A DNA stretch of 64,000 nt from contig CM067589.1 in NCBI GenBank assembly GCA_034336665.1, positions 3,873,290-3,937,289 on the forward strand. The letters run 5' to 3'. The notes below the pieces were generated by a model. That model saw only the letters and a list, made by a program, of their open reading frames with translations, ran no database searches and was not told the origin of the DNA. Made by a program: the position numbers and the translations under genes. Of the stretch, positions 26,001 to 36,914 are shown piece by piece (the first letter of the stretch is position 1; each line of letters begins with the position of its first letter). This stretch comes from Luscinia megarhynchos (taxonomy: Eukaryota; Chordata; Aves; Passeriformes; Turdidae).

Positions 26001-29000
26001 CCAGGACAGAAGTGGGTTTCCCATCCCATTTGCCCATGTCTTCCCCATGGTCTCACAGGAAGAACCACAGGTCAGCTCGTGGGGTGTACCCTCTCTCCCT
26101 AGCTGGGGGGGTTGGGTTCTAGATTTGGGGCCTGTGACTCGCACTGGTGCTGCACTGATCTTCCTTATCTCCTCCCTTATCTCCTCCCTCATCTCCTCCA
26201 TCCTATCTTGGACCTCTTGGAGGTCCCTGGCCACAGCAGAGACATTGGCCTGCATTGGGCCATTCATCATGCTCTCAAAATTTCTGAGCTTGTTGGCAAC
26301 AGAACCCACTGTCTCTTGGTGGCTATCAGCATTGGTCATTGCAATGAAGGTGGTATATTGAGATGGCCCCAGGGTTGCCAAATTCCACAGTATCTGCTCT
26401 GTGCACCTGACCTTGTCAGGGTCATTGTCATGCTGTCCATCTCTCCCAAAGAGTACCTCTAATACTGCCACTTCTCTCAGCTGCTGGATCCCTTCCTCAG
26501 GGGTCTTCCAGCGCATTCTACAGTGGTGCTCCTGCATTCTCTCTTAGTGGACAAACCTCTCTCTCACACTCATTAAAAGCCAGTCCCAGAGGGAAAGGAG
26601 GCCTTGCTCCCTTACGAATATCTGGTCCACACCTGAGTCCTGGGCCAAGGATCCCAGATTCCTGGCCTCAGTTCCATCCAGTTGCACACCTGTTCCTGTA
26701 AGGTCCCAGACCCGGAGTAGCCAAGTTGTCAAAGGCTCACGGCCCCGTCGTGCAATGTCTTTACGCAGGTTACAGAGACTATCGTATGAGAGGGACTCGG
26801 TGATGATCTCAACCTCTGGCTCCCTTGCTGGTTGTGAGGACCCTCCTGGCTGATCCCCATTATCTAGGTGCCTTGTTTTTAAGTTAGATTTTCTAGTTTC
26901 CACAGGGGCAACTGCTGCTGGCTGTGGCTGCCCCTGTGACCCAGCTGGAACCTGGACAGATAGATCATCTACGGGTTCCATTGCAGCACCATCTGACTCT
27001 CCCTCTTTAGGGCAGGGGGAGGGTTTCTCACCAGCTGGAGAAAAGTGGTCCTTCAACATCTGGCTTTGCTCCTTCAACATTTGGCCTATATCCTTCACTA
27101 GAGCCCCCACCCACTCTGGGTGGTTCATTTCTGTGGTGGGCTGTGGGGCAGCATCAGGCTCTGGGCCAGCATCCCTAGTCCCTGGGGCAGGTTCTGGGGC
27201 AACATCCCTAGTCCCTGGGGCAGGGGTAGGCTCTGGGGCAGCACCTCTATTTCCTGGGGCAGGTATCAGGGTTGTTATCCAAGCCAATATTCCTTGTTTC
27301 TGAATGCTAAGTAGAACAGACCTATCAGCAACACCAGCCACTGTATAATAACACTAGCAATTAAAGCAGATCTGAAATCCTTGAAAACTGGTGGGGTAGC
27401 CTCAAAAAACTGTATGATGTGTTGGGAGAAAATTACCTCACAGTAAGTACCATTATTGAAATAACCCCAGAAGCACGCAGCTAGAGTACGATAGCTCTGG
27501 ATCCACGTGGCCACTTCCCAGAAAAAATTAAAAACCCATGAATTCCTGACATAATCAATCCACCAAACGAATCGGATAATAGCTACAGTACCTGTGGTGA
27601 GAGGGCCCATATTCAAATAAGGGCTTGCAAATGGGAGAGAGATATCTGTGGCCACATGGAGCCCAAACCAGATTAAACCAGACAGTATGTTGCCATTAAG
27701 AGAGCTGTTACTCCTGTCTTAACTCTCCTCTCAATGCCCTCTGTCCCACGTTGGGTGCCAAAATCTGTCCTGGTTTGAAGGACAGGTGTCTGCCAATAAA
27801 GGCAGAAATTTTCCTTTGAAGTAGAGACCCCGACTCCACTCTCCCCCCCCCCAAGTATTATAAGTGTTTGAATTCAAGACTCTGAGGCAGAGATAAGGGG
27901 GTAGGAATAGCAGCTCCTTTACTAATATATCTAACCGTACAAACAGAAACCACAGCAGTTGTTAAAACTACCGACAGCACAGAACAGGTAACTCGGTCCC
28001 AGTGCTTTCTTTAGCTGTGGGCACACTCTCTGTGCCCTCGGTCCCGGTGCTGCAGCCAGAACAAAGCCCGGCTGACGCCCAGAGAGGCGAGAGGCTGGGC
28101 GGGAGGCGTGACAGCGGCCACGGCGGTCTCGGGTGGGAGCGGCTGGAGCGGCAGCTCCTCGCTCACCGCTGTGTCCGGGCGATCAGCTGTGCCTGCAGGG
28201 GCAGGAGCTGCAGCGGGGCGGATCAGGGCAGGTGATCGCAGAGGGTCTGGCTCTCCTGCCTTCGGCCGCGGGGCTGCAGACGGGGCGTCCTCCTCCGAGC
28301 TCCAGGAAACACGAGTCCCTCCGGCCAGCCCAGCTCCCACCTACCCCTTTTGTCCAGAGTCGTCAAAGGTCCTGGGTGTGACCCAGCCAGCTCCATTGGC
28401 ATGATAATGGGAAAAATTCTTTAAATTGACACAGTAATAGAAAAAACACTCAACCCCCAACAATAGTGGAGTTGAATTTTGTATTATTGACCATTTGTGA
28501 ATGAACGTAGTTATGATACATAACAAATGGAAATTTTCAGTGCTTTGAGATTTTAGTTAGGCTGGGTTTTTACAGACTCTATACTATTATGGAGCAAGGC
28601 TTTTCCTGTGGAGTCTTCAGTCAGTATTTGTTTAATAACATGCATATATTTCCAGGTAATAAGGTCTTGCATTGACTGAAATAGTAATAAAATGCTTGAA
28701 CCACTTTTTAAATATAAATTTCAATATTGTTTTCTAAATGTGTTAGTATGTGACATGGGATTCAGGGGTTAGAATATATTTGACAGAAAATATTTTGTTT
28801 GAAAAGCCAGATTCTGCTTTTAATGCATCATGAGTTTAAAAATGGGTTAGTGACTGTGCAGGTGGCACATTGAGACTCCTGCCAACTGTGCTGGGTTTAT
28901 TCCTGCCTTTCCATGCCCTAGTTTTATCTGCCATCTGTATATTGTTAGATTTGAGTTGTGAACTACCTGTAGTAAGAATTGTCTAAATGCAGTGTCAGAT

Positions 29001-32000
29001 GCAAATGAGAGACTTAATGCTGAAATATAAGTATCTTTTCAGACTTCCTTGTTGTTAATTTAAAGGTGTTTGACTTGGCTCAGCTGTCACAGAGATAAAA
29101 AATTTATTCAAGTTCTGTTATATTTGTGCTATTGCTACTGACTAATGACTCAACTGTCTTGTCTGGAAAGTGAAGTCATTGTTTTATCTTTATCTAAGAG
29201 TGGTTGTTCTTTTCATCCATTTCCTAGGATTGTAGAGTAAGGCTACAGAAGGTGAAATTGTCTCTTGAAGCAGATGTCCAGAAATACCTGTCTTATTTGC
29301 ACAGTATGGAGTCTCATATAGCCATCCTTGATCAAAAACAGGGGAGTCTTAATGAAGAAGTTGAGATAGCAGGTAAGGAGGCCTTGATCACAGTCAGGAC
29401 AATGAAGCTAGAAATAGTCTTCAGATAATTGTAGTTCTTAGCTTGAGAAGAGAGCAAGATACCTGCAGCAGGATGATGCTGCAAATAAACTTTCCAGAAT
29501 GGATTGCTAATAAAGATGATTTTTTTGTCTAATAGCTCTTTATACACTAGAGTAATGATATATAATAATTGTTATTCATGAAATACAGAGGTGAGGTTTC
29601 TGTATGTAGGCTGGTATTTGATGTCCATTTCACAAATGTTTTGTGAACTTAGAAGCAGAAGTGGAAGCAATGCAGCAGGAGAATGCCCGGCTCCAGCACA
29701 TCATGGATAACCAAAAGTACTCAGCTGTGGATATTGAGAGAATAAAACATGAGAGGAATGAGCTGCAGCAAACCATTAACAAGCTGACTAAGGACCTGGA
29801 AGCAGAAGAACAACAGCTGTGGAATGAAGAGTTAAAATATGCTAGGCATAAAGAGGCGGTATGTGGAAACGCCACTGTACTCAGGGATGGCTGTCAGCTT
29901 TCATCATCCAAGCTTAAAATTGGAGTCTTGATCATTTCTTCCCTAAACAATCTAACAACACCATATATCTAAGCAGGCAAAAGTGACAAGAATTTACAAT
30001 AGTTCTGGAAAATGTTTCTTTTCCCCCGTTTTTCTTTTTTGTGATTAATGGAAATGTATTCTTTTTCTGCATCATAAGAGATGTAGCTAAAATGTGAATC
30101 ACTGTCAGCTCTCACTGCTCTAGCATTAAGAGCTTTGATAACATTAGCATGCCATTGCTTTGATAACACAAGAAATTTCAGGCTAATGGTAGTATTTCAG
30201 AGCAAGGAAGTAAGGCAAAACTAATGAGTTGGCATCAATAGCTTTGCATGCATTTAGGGCCTGATTAGTTCTTCATGTAGAAGTTGTAATATCTTTCAAG
30301 GGCCAAGTTCAATCCCTCCAAACAGAATGAAAAGATATAGTCCTATGGGATTTAAAAGCTTCCTGTTTTGCCAATTGGAGAACTAAAGAAAAAAGTTTCA
30401 AATATGTGATAAGGTTACCCTTTATCAAGCACTTGTATTAACTTAAATTGTCACATGCAAGTATGAAGCACATAAAACTGGAAAAAAACCTGGGGATCTT
30501 TAATGTTTGCATGTAAATAGTACTCATTAATTAGAAATAAGAGCATTTAATAAACTTTGTTTAGAGGCCTGCTCAAGTTAATTTGTAGTGAGAATGTGGC
30601 TGTGTGGCATTTCCTGTCAAAACTAATGAGAGAAGCCATATTGACATGATGACTGATCATTGGTTTAGTATTATTTCCCAGCATGGTTTTGGTTACCAAT
30701 CAGATAAGTCCCAAAAAGTTGGGGCAGGAAAAAATTATGGCTGATGAATATGGAAAAACCACAGGTGAAACTGTTCAGTGTCAGCCATACACACTGAGAA
30801 ACCTGGCTGAGCAAACTGAAAGAATCATAAAACAGGATCTAATGCAGCAAACTGCTGGACTGGCATTACATACAGCTCTGGAATACTGTGGTGTAGCAAG
30901 GAATCTTGGCTCTAGAGAGCAACTCAGGAGCTTGCTTGAAGTGCTACATGAATACTTCTTACAAAGCTTTTCACTTTTATCTCTTCTATGATTTCTGCCC
31001 TTTTCTCTTCTGAGCAGATTGAAAAGCAACTGGCAGAATATCATAAACTGGCTCGAAAACTGAAATTAATTCCAGTGACTGCTGAGAACTCCAAAGGCCA
31101 CGACTTTGAGATTTGTTTTAATCCTGAGGAAGGAGCAAATTGCCTAGTCAAGTACAGGACTCAGATCAAGGTAAGTAGAGTCAACACTGAAGGCTTTAGT
31201 TTACCACTCACAGAAAAGATGTGTTTCTTTGGAAATGCTGGAAAGGTCCCTCAATCTCACAATGAAATATCACTGAAAAGCTTGTGTGATGAGTCACTGT
31301 GAGGACATTGTAGTGTATGAAAGAGATTTGGTATTGGAGAATACAGTAGCCTGAAAAAACAAAGAAAAGATGTCCTGGGGTACATCGTGGTTCAGATAGT
31401 GTCAGCTCTTCTTGTATGCATATTACAGGTTCCCCTCATGGAGATCATCAGTGAGACTGAGGAAGAAATTATTAAAGCTACTGAACGGAAAATGTCTTTG
31501 GAAGATACTTTGGAACAGGTATGTTGGTTAATGAAGATAAGGACTAAGATACCAACCCTCAAACCTTATCTGCTGCTTTCATTTAACCTTTTGCTCAGGT
31601 GAAGTGTGATGTGCTGGATTGGTTTTTTGGATTGGTTGGGGTTTTTCTGAGGACAAGCAGAGCAGGAGAAGCTGTGAGAATACTGCTTTAATTGTGATGG
31701 AACCTAAAAGTTTTTCTAAGAATTGGGGTCTTTGTTGGTTGAAATATTGTGTATTCTCTAAATTAAAGTTGATGTAGCTTACATATATTTGACCATAAAC
31801 ATTGGAAATACTTGTTTTTAATAAGTTGCCCATTCCAGTAGATTGTGTGGCTTACCATCACTGACAAATCGTCATCAAAAAGATTTTTGGCAATATTGGA
31901 TTTGAGATGGATTGAAAGAAGGAGAATTTTATTTCCTCATTCTTCTACCTTTACCTCAGCATTTACTGCTAAGCATGAAGTTATGTGGTATGGAATGTCC

Positions 32001-35000
32001 TCTTGGTCAGCTAGCCTGGCTCTGCACCTTCCCAGTCCCTTGCCCATCCCCATCCTACTCAGTGAGGGGCTAGAAAGCCTTGGAATGCTGTGCTAGCACT
32101 ATTCAGCAGCAGCCAAAACATTGGTGTGTTCCCAGCACTGTATTAGCCCTTATCCAAAACAAAGCATAACACAGACTGCTCTGAGGAGAGGCAGTGCCAT
32201 CCCAGCCTAGCCTAGTTTCATTGCTGTTTTCAGATCTACCAGGTGTAGTTTGTGATGGCACAGATTTATATGTTGGAATTTTATTTAAACTGTATTTGCT
32301 TGGTGGTGTTTTCATCCTAGGTGAACATGATGCTGAAGGACAAGAAACGCAGTGTGAAAATGCTGACAGAGGAAGCTGAGGAGCTGGATGATGTCTACCA
32401 GCAGAAGCTGAAGGTAGAACTTCTTAAAGCTTGATGCCAAATAACCTTAATGATACTGTTATCCTTAATCTCTGTATGTATAGATAAGTTTTTGGGTTGC
32501 ATTTTTGTTTGGGCTTCTGCCTTTGCCTTCTTCACTTCCTCTTACAGGATTTTTTCAGTCTTTTCAGAAAAGTGATTTGACTGCTACCTTAACTGAATCA
32601 GTTTTCACTTTCTTGTAAGAGAATCTGGCATGATACTGTAGCAGGTCCTGTAAATCATAAATGACTGCTTTCAGTAATAAAAGCAGCAACAGTCATCTGA
32701 CCTCAGGATGTCTCCATGCACGTGCTTGAAGGAGATTTTAGGATTAACAAAATCTGCCTCATCTAATCAATTTGTATATAATAAAACTAAGGAAAACATT
32801 GATTGACCAAAAGCATGTTAAATTGCTTTCATGATCTCAGACTGTTGCTTGCTTTAGCTTCCTTTCCCAGCACAGCAGCATTCCCTACCCTTTTCCCCAC
32901 TCACAGTTCAGCAACAAAGCACAGATCTCTCTGTTAACAACTGAGTGGCTATTTTGGTACTTCCCAACTTCTCTGACAACACAGCTTTGGTTGGGGCTGT
33001 GGTGCTCCACAGAAAAAGGTTCTTTAGAACTAAGCCAGTGTTTATGTGCTCTTGTAAATCCAAATTCCTGCCATGAAATAGGGTTATTTCATGCTAATAG
33101 CTGCTGGGTTGTCTAAAGGCAACTAATTTAGTTTATATCTTTCAAAAATCACATGAAATTTAGATATTTTGATCTGTGCTCTTGCATAAACTTTTAAAGT
33201 TAAGCTCATAAAATACACAGCTGCCACTGGATGTTTACAATAAGACGTAGTCACATAATTCCTCTTGTAATTTTTAAAATGTTGTTTGTAAGGGTTAAGT
33301 ATTAAAAATATTTTTGAAGGATGATGTTTCAGTAGTTGATCATAATTGCATGTTGAGTTGAAGGTAGAATTTTGTTTGGGTGCTATGCAATTCACAAAAC
33401 AAGTGTCCTTCTCTTTGAAGAAATGATTACTTGGAATTGTACACTCTTTTAGACAAAAAGGAAAAGCTATTTTCCTACTCAAATGTGGTTATATTTTTTT
33501 TAACCTAGAAACAGTTGTTCATGATGTGCCATTTCTAATCTATTTAGACTAAACAACAATTTTTGTGTTTAATTCTGAAGGGAAAATAGCTGCAACACAG
33601 ACCTTTTAAATATGGTTAGAGGAATAAAGAGATAGTCAGGCTTGTTCTGTGATGGGGATGATACAGAAAACAGCTGAAACTTTAGGATTGGGAGGGATGG
33701 TGTTAGAGATTTTTTTCAGTTCTGAACTTGAAGTTACTTGTGTGAATTTTGAATTCAAGCATTAGAATGTAGTCAGGTAATAGAAGAAAAAAAAATCCAA
33801 ATTATTCCCGAGCAATACAATTTTTTTCTTCTTTCCTTATGACTATAGGAGATAGAAGAGGAAGAGCAAAGATGTGAAAATCAACGGGAATCATTGAAGA
33901 AACTGAAACAATCCCTTGAAAGTGGAGTCTATGAAGGTCTGAGTGAAGTCACAAATGAATTGCATGATGTCCAAAGACAGTAAGACTCATAACTCTCATA
34001 TTTCCCTTGTTTATTTTGGTTTCTAAGGATAAAGATATTCTCTTGAATGTAACATAAAGTTGTTTCAGTATGTATCCATTTCAGTGTATTAATTTCACAA
34101 GTTAACAACTGAAAGATGTTTCTCTTCAACAGTATTTTGTTAGAGTATTTGTCTGCTGAATCAGAACTCCTGTTTTCCATGTAGTTTTTTTAATATGTGT
34201 GGTATAGCAAAGAAATTAGTTTGTTTCCAACTTACATGAGAACTGCCTTTTATACCTCAAAGCCTGGAAAGAGTATTGGGACTCTAAGGTACAAGGTTTT
34301 CAGTTAGCACAATCCAGTCTTTTAAGTTGAGTATTAATATATTCTAACTTGGTTCAAATCAATACCAATAGAAAAAAATGTATAGCTAAACATGATGATA
34401 AATCAGACTTGAAGTGACTGATTGAAATTTCAGGAATTCTTTAATTACAGACATGACCTTCTGAGTATCTTTACCTTTTAGATATCAAGAGGTTTTACAA
34501 ACAACAACAGAAGGGAAGAGAAAAATGGCTGCTAACTTGACTCGTGTTATGGAAACAGTTTCTACTCATGTAGCATCTGTAAAGGCAAGCTAAAATTTGA
34601 TATTCAGAATTAAATCTCTCTAGAGATATTTGCATGTAAACACTTGGAAATAAGAACTTACTCTTTCTAAGGAAATATCAGTTATTTAGCTGCTGCACCG
34701 AGTCTGTGGATTCCACATAGAATAATTCCATAGATAAATCTTCTGACAAAACCTTTGGCATAAATAATCAGAATTGGTTGTTAAGTTTAAGCAGTAACAT
34801 CCTGTCAGGTTAAACCTGCTTCAAGTAGATGTCTTTCAGGAAAGTGTTTTAACTGAAATCTGTTAACCTGTACAATGACTGCTTAAACTGCTTTAGCAGA
34901 ATCAGTACAATACAGACCATGACAGAGCTAATACACCTTTCTGTATCTCTTTTCTAGAAATACCTTAGTGAACAGAATGAGAAAATTGACAAAGAATATG

Positions 35001-35080
35001 AAGAATTCATGTCTGAAGATCTGTTGTCAGACTTGACCAGCATCCTACAGAGTTATGAAAAGAAGGCTTCAAGTCCCTAA
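14090..35080 (+). CDS. NDC80: NDC80 (HEC1) kinetochore protein
   Basis: Sixteen coding exons: 14090-14190, 14563-14649, 15416-15539, 15662-15834, 17010-17112, 17920-18009, 19236-19329, 21734-21840, 29228-29372, 29653-29858, 31018-31170, 31429-31518, 32321-32413, 33849-33979, 34482-34584 and 34958-35080. They sum to 1,923 bases (640 residues plus stop), close to human NDC80 at 642. The protein is the microtubule-binding subunit of the outer-kinetochore NDC80 complex (with NUF2, SPC24, SPC25). Seen here: a basic Ser-rich N-terminal tail beginning [14 protein letters not shown] (Aurora B target region in the family), a calponin-homology head (about residues 80-200, with [20 protein letters not shown]), then long coiled coil including [20 protein letters not shown] and [10 protein letters not shown]. 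Frame is intact across every junction. Intron 15 appears to start with GC. The intron after coding exon 8 holds an antisense provirus. Confidence 0.98.
16640..16805 (+). mobile_element. short CR1 3' end in NDC80 intron
   Basis: The motif GAGTTGGATTTGTTGATCCT, then AGGGGTCCCTTTCAAACC and a TATTCTCTGAATC tail, is a degraded CR1 terminus lying between coding exons 4 and 5. Confidence 0.6.
19742..21100 (-). mobile_element. probable LTR in NDC80 intron, antisense
   Basis: Read on the minus strand, this stretch has CCAAT boxes (about 20917), a GC-rich block with GGCTCGGCCTCGG repeats (20560-20830), then ATTAATAAATTTC (AATAAA near 19850) and a short terminal segment. That order fits an LTR inserted antisense between coding exons 7 and 8. 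The left edge at TGTGACTTGGG is a guess and no target duplication was confirmed. The open frames in the GC-rich part are not conserved proteins. Confidence 0.4.
21862..21866. repeat. provirus target-site duplication, left copy
   Basis: ATAGT directly before the TG of the left LTR. The identical five bases follow the CA of the right LTR at 28463-28467. A perfect 5-bp duplication marks one integration event and sets the exact provirus limits. Confidence 0.93.
21867..22556 (-). repeat. provirus 3' LTR
   Basis: 690 bases bounded by TG and CA, matching the right-hand LTR (697 bases) along its whole length with scattered substitutions and small indels. The centre (22140-22400) is GC-rich and promoter-like. 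The two LTRs have diverged noticeably, so the insertion is not recent. Confidence 0.93.
22681..23424 (-). pseudogene. provirus integrase, broken
   Basis: The zinc-binding end (HDCETC) and the core with its first two acidic residues (in CQIDY and ESDNGTHF) are readable. An in-frame stop lies at 23209-23211. At the position of the third catalytic acid (codon at 22996-22998) there is glycine. Both changes inactivate the enzyme. Upstream, 23425-23895 shows RNase H/integrase linker sequence interrupted by stops. Confidence 0.88.
23896..24456 (-). pseudogene. provirus RNase H segment, broken
   Basis: The polypeptide includes [12 protein letters not shown] and the FTDGSC motif, typical of the connection/RNase H part of retroviral pol. 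It is in a different frame from the RT segment upstream, so a frameshift lies near 24480. It ends at a stop near 23896. Confidence 0.8.
24495..25161 (-). pseudogene. provirus reverse transcriptase, second part, broken
   Basis: The fingers/palm segment [16 protein letters not shown] and [15 protein letters not shown] lies at 25100-24961. After a frameshift comes the catalytic region reading [10 protein letters not shown], where the residue coded at 24885-24887 is glycine in place of the second catalytic aspartate. A downstream FLGVKWQDG thumb motif follows. Non-functional. Confidence 0.88.
25162..25764 (-). pseudogene. provirus protease and start of reverse transcriptase
   Basis: The protease region has its active-site triplet altered (Asp-Thr-Asp, third residue coded at 25702-25704). 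After it come the RT N-terminus with [21 protein letters not shown] and then a TAA stop at 25162-25164, with pol sequence continuing in frame beyond it. Both lesions disable the product. Confidence 0.87.
25819..27341 (-). pseudogene. provirus gag, broken
   Basis: One frame from 27341 to about 25941 with a single TAA at 26544-26546, then a frame change to the last part (26037-25819). The N-terminal half holds Pro/Glu/Ala-rich repeats ([17 protein letters not shown]) and the second half reads like a retroviral capsid. No clear zinc knuckle is visible in the C-terminal part. Matrix and capsid roles are inferred from position only. Confidence 0.78.
27275..27655 (-). CDS. pre-gag open frame with membrane segment
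   Basis: A 126-codon uninterrupted frame lies between the primer-binding site and gag and overlaps the gag start by 67 bases in another frame. It is rich in aromatic residues (FVWWIDY, FFWEV, CFWGYF) and has a strong hydrophobic stretch near the C-terminus ([16 protein letters not shown]), so it would be a small membrane protein. I do not recognise a family. Its intactness contrasts with the damaged gag and pol. It could still be a chance frame; no function is claimed. Confidence 0.5.
   Translation of the reverse strand: MATDISLPFASPYLNMGPLTTGTVAIIRFVWWIDYVRNSWVFNFFWEVATWIQSYRTLAACFWGYFNNGTYCEVIFSQHIIQFFEATPPVFKDFRSALIASVIIQWLVLLIGLFYLAFRNKEYWLG
27743..27760 (-). other. provirus primer-binding site
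   Basis: Five bases after the 5' LTR, the minus strand reads TGGCACCCAACGTGGGAC. This is close to the complement of the 3' end of tRNA-Lys(1,2), with two differences by my reading. It fixes the provirus as minus oriented. Confidence 0.75.
27766..28462 (-). repeat. provirus 5' LTR
   Basis: 697 bases bounded by TG and CA, homologous over its full length to 21867-22556. It includes a C run at 27842-27851 absent from the other LTR. The antisense promoter would point towards NDC80 exon 8. Confidence 0.93.
28463..28467. repeat. provirus target-site duplication, right copy
   Basis: ATAGT, identical to 21862-21866, directly after the CA of the right LTR. Confidence 0.93.
31970..32180 (-). mobile_element. 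LTR fragment in NDC80 intron
   Basis: The stretch with ATGTGGTATGGAATGTCCTC, CAGCAGCAGCCAAAACATTG and AAACAAAGCATAACACAG resembles the reverse complement of the common passerine LTR also present at 9230-9996. Fragmentary. Confidence 0.5.
34585..34957 (+). other. NDC80: GC-AG intron of NDC80
   Basis: Coding exon 15 ends GTAAAG and the next bases are GCAAGC. The downstream acceptor is TTTTCTAG at 34957. Joining here gives ASVKKYLSEQ, which aligns without gap to the vertebrate NDC80 segment. Using the GT five bases earlier would shift the frame. GCAAGC after AAG is the usual context of the rare GC donor class. Confidence 0.8.
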
Positions 35081-35264
35081 TCACTGGAAAGGTTAAGATA
35101 AAAATGTTGTCTTTCTGAAGCTCTGGTAGGGAGGTTTCTAAAAGGATGGGTACTCCCTGTGTTTAGCACTGAAACTGGTTTTTGAAGAAATTATGAAGTT
35201 CTTTGTTATGTTTTGTCTTTAAGTTATGAATGTTCATTTTGTTGACTTACATTAAGAATTAAAC

Positions 35265-35270
35265 AATAAA
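35265..35270 (+). terminator. NDC80: poly(A) signal of NDC80
   Basis: AATAAA 185 bases after the stop codon at 35078-35080. The 3' UTR is therefore about 0.2 kb. Confidence 0.85.
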
Positions 35271-35501
35271 GTTGCATTTTCATAAAAAAAGCTTTGCTCA
35301 GACTTTGTACTTTCAATAGCATATGTATGCATTTAGGGCACATGCATGGCAGACAGTTCACATCCTCCCCCAAGCCTGATTTTACTAGCAAGACACAATG
35401 TAAATGTCTGTCTCCTGCTTGTTCAGTGAGTTCCACTCTGGGAACAGGAGGCCTTAGATGGGGCTTGAGCTATGGCTCCACGGCCTTTTGCCTGTCAGAT
35501 T

Positions 35502-36307
35502 GTGTTCCAAGGAGCCAAGGAGGAAAGGGAGGTCTCTGACATAGGATAAAAAGGATTTATTACTCTGGGGAGTTTTCAGGGCAATAGACAAAAATGGCAA
35601 AGGTGCAACAACTTAAATAGGGGGGGAGGTTCAAGGGGAAGGTACAAATTCTTAGCAAATTGGAGAAATTCTGAGGAGGGATAAAGGGTAAGGTTTACAA
35701 AGGCATTATCCAAAGAGGGAGGTAGGGGGGAAAACTGGGTCACACGGACTAGTGAGATCTCAAGTTTTAGAGGATTTCCAAAGAGGAATTCCAAGCATGG
35801 GGCTGGCACAAAGCAGGATTAGCAGGTAGTTTAGGATAGATTGACAAGGTGGGTGGGAGGGTATAATTTTGGACAAAACCATTAGCTTGGGCAACAACAG
35901 AACATAACATTAACAAGAAACACACTGCAACAACCTCCCTCCTGTAAAGCTGCAGCTTCCCCCAGCTCAGGGGGATCAGAATGAACCTTTGCTGTTTTGT
36001 TATGGTGCTCAGTGATCTAGACCCTCTGCAGGCAGGGGAGGATCTCAATCCTTGGCTGGCTATACAGACACAACATTCACAATATTGTAGAGAGGTTTCT
36101 GTTACATACTTAATAGTCTTTATTACTCTCCTGGTTTCTGCAAAATCTCCTTGTGACCAACGAATTCTGCATTCCTTTTATTTAATTTCAGCAATACATC
36201 TGTCTCTCTCCAGACTTTGTTCACTGAGGCATTCAGGGTTAGTTTAGCAAAACTTTGAAGTGTCAGTAATTTTTCCAGTCATTTTTCCAAATTTTATTCC
36301 CACAACA
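35502..36307 (-). mobile_element. probable LTR downstream of NDC80
   Basis: On the minus strand it starts TGTTGTGGGAATAAAATTTG at 36307. It contains AATAAATCC near 35555 and ends by the TGTTCCAAGGAGCC edge at about 35502. TG...CA ends and a late poly(A) signal fit an LTR. No coding region is attached, and edges are approximate. Confidence 0.5.
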
Positions 36308-36811
36308 GCAGTTTATGACAAACTTGGCTAAATTTCTGCCTAAAAGTGATTTAAAACTAGCATGCTGCTTATGATTAATATACTCTTTGTAATTAATTAA
36401 AACAATTATTTAAAAGTTAATGAAAATTAGTTTGGAAATGATATAATTTCAAAAGCTGTCATGCTTCTCTATGGGCAGGCAACAGGCAGTGGCCACAAGT
36501 GCCATCATTAACTGCCTCCCTCGCAGTTCCTCAGTGCCCCTCTCTGTTTACACAGACTGAGCCGTGGCTGCTGGAAGATGCTCTTGAGTAGAGTTGTGTA
36601 AATCTCAGCCTTGTTCCCTGTGGCAAGAGGGCAGCTGTGGTCCAGGCAGGAGGGCTGGAGCAGTTCCCAAAGGAGCCCCAATTCCAGGGCCAGGGGCACA
36701 GATGTGCTGATGGCTTGGTGTTGCAGTGGGGGTTTATTTTATTTACTTAATTGTTATAATGATTTGTTCCTATGTACCCCGGTGTTTTTCCAAGTTTGGT
36801 TTGTCCCCAGG
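36308..36811. other. intergenic, nothing recognised
   Basis: Between the LTR downstream of NDC80 and the LTR fragment at the array edge. Partly A/T-rich, with no exon, RNA gene or repeat I can name. Confidence 0.5.
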
Positions 36812-36913
36812 TTGTATCCACCCCTGAAATTACCCTGCTTGGCTTTCCCTGCCCCTTGATCCAGTCCCTTCCCTGTCCATCACTGTAACCCTGCCCCTTG
36901 TTCCAGCACCTTC
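36812..36913 (+). mobile_element. truncated LTR at the left edge of the array
   Basis: About 100 bases homologous to the start of the minisatellite-bearing LTR at 46275 (TTGTATCCACCCCTGAAA, then CCCTGCTTGGCTTTCCCTGC and one to two 42-bp-type units). It stops exactly where array unit 1 begins. Confidence 0.75.
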
Positions 36914-36914
36914 A

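Larger units (their letters stand above)
21867..28462 (-). mobile_element. endogenous ERV-L-like provirus, antisense in NDC80 intron
   Basis: A complete LTR-to-LTR provirus in minus orientation: 5' LTR 28462-27766, primer-binding site 27760-27743, an open frame ahead of gag, gag about 27341-25819, protease/RT/RNase H/integrase about 25764-22681, then the 3' LTR 22556-21867. Integrase and RT resemble class III (ERV-L) retroviruses. The 5-bp duplication agrees with this, whereas the Lys-type primer site is less typical. No envelope gene fits in the roughly 125 bases between integrase and 3' LTR. Stops, frameshifts and lost catalytic residues show it cannot replicate. It begins 26 bases inside the intron, next to the donor of NDC80 coding exon 8. 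Confidence 0.93.

Noticed and set aside
34579..34584. Use of the GTAAAG donor in NDC80 coding exon 15
   Set aside because: It would drop six bases' worth of conserved sequence (Val-Lys) and fits orthologues worse than the GC donor directly after it.
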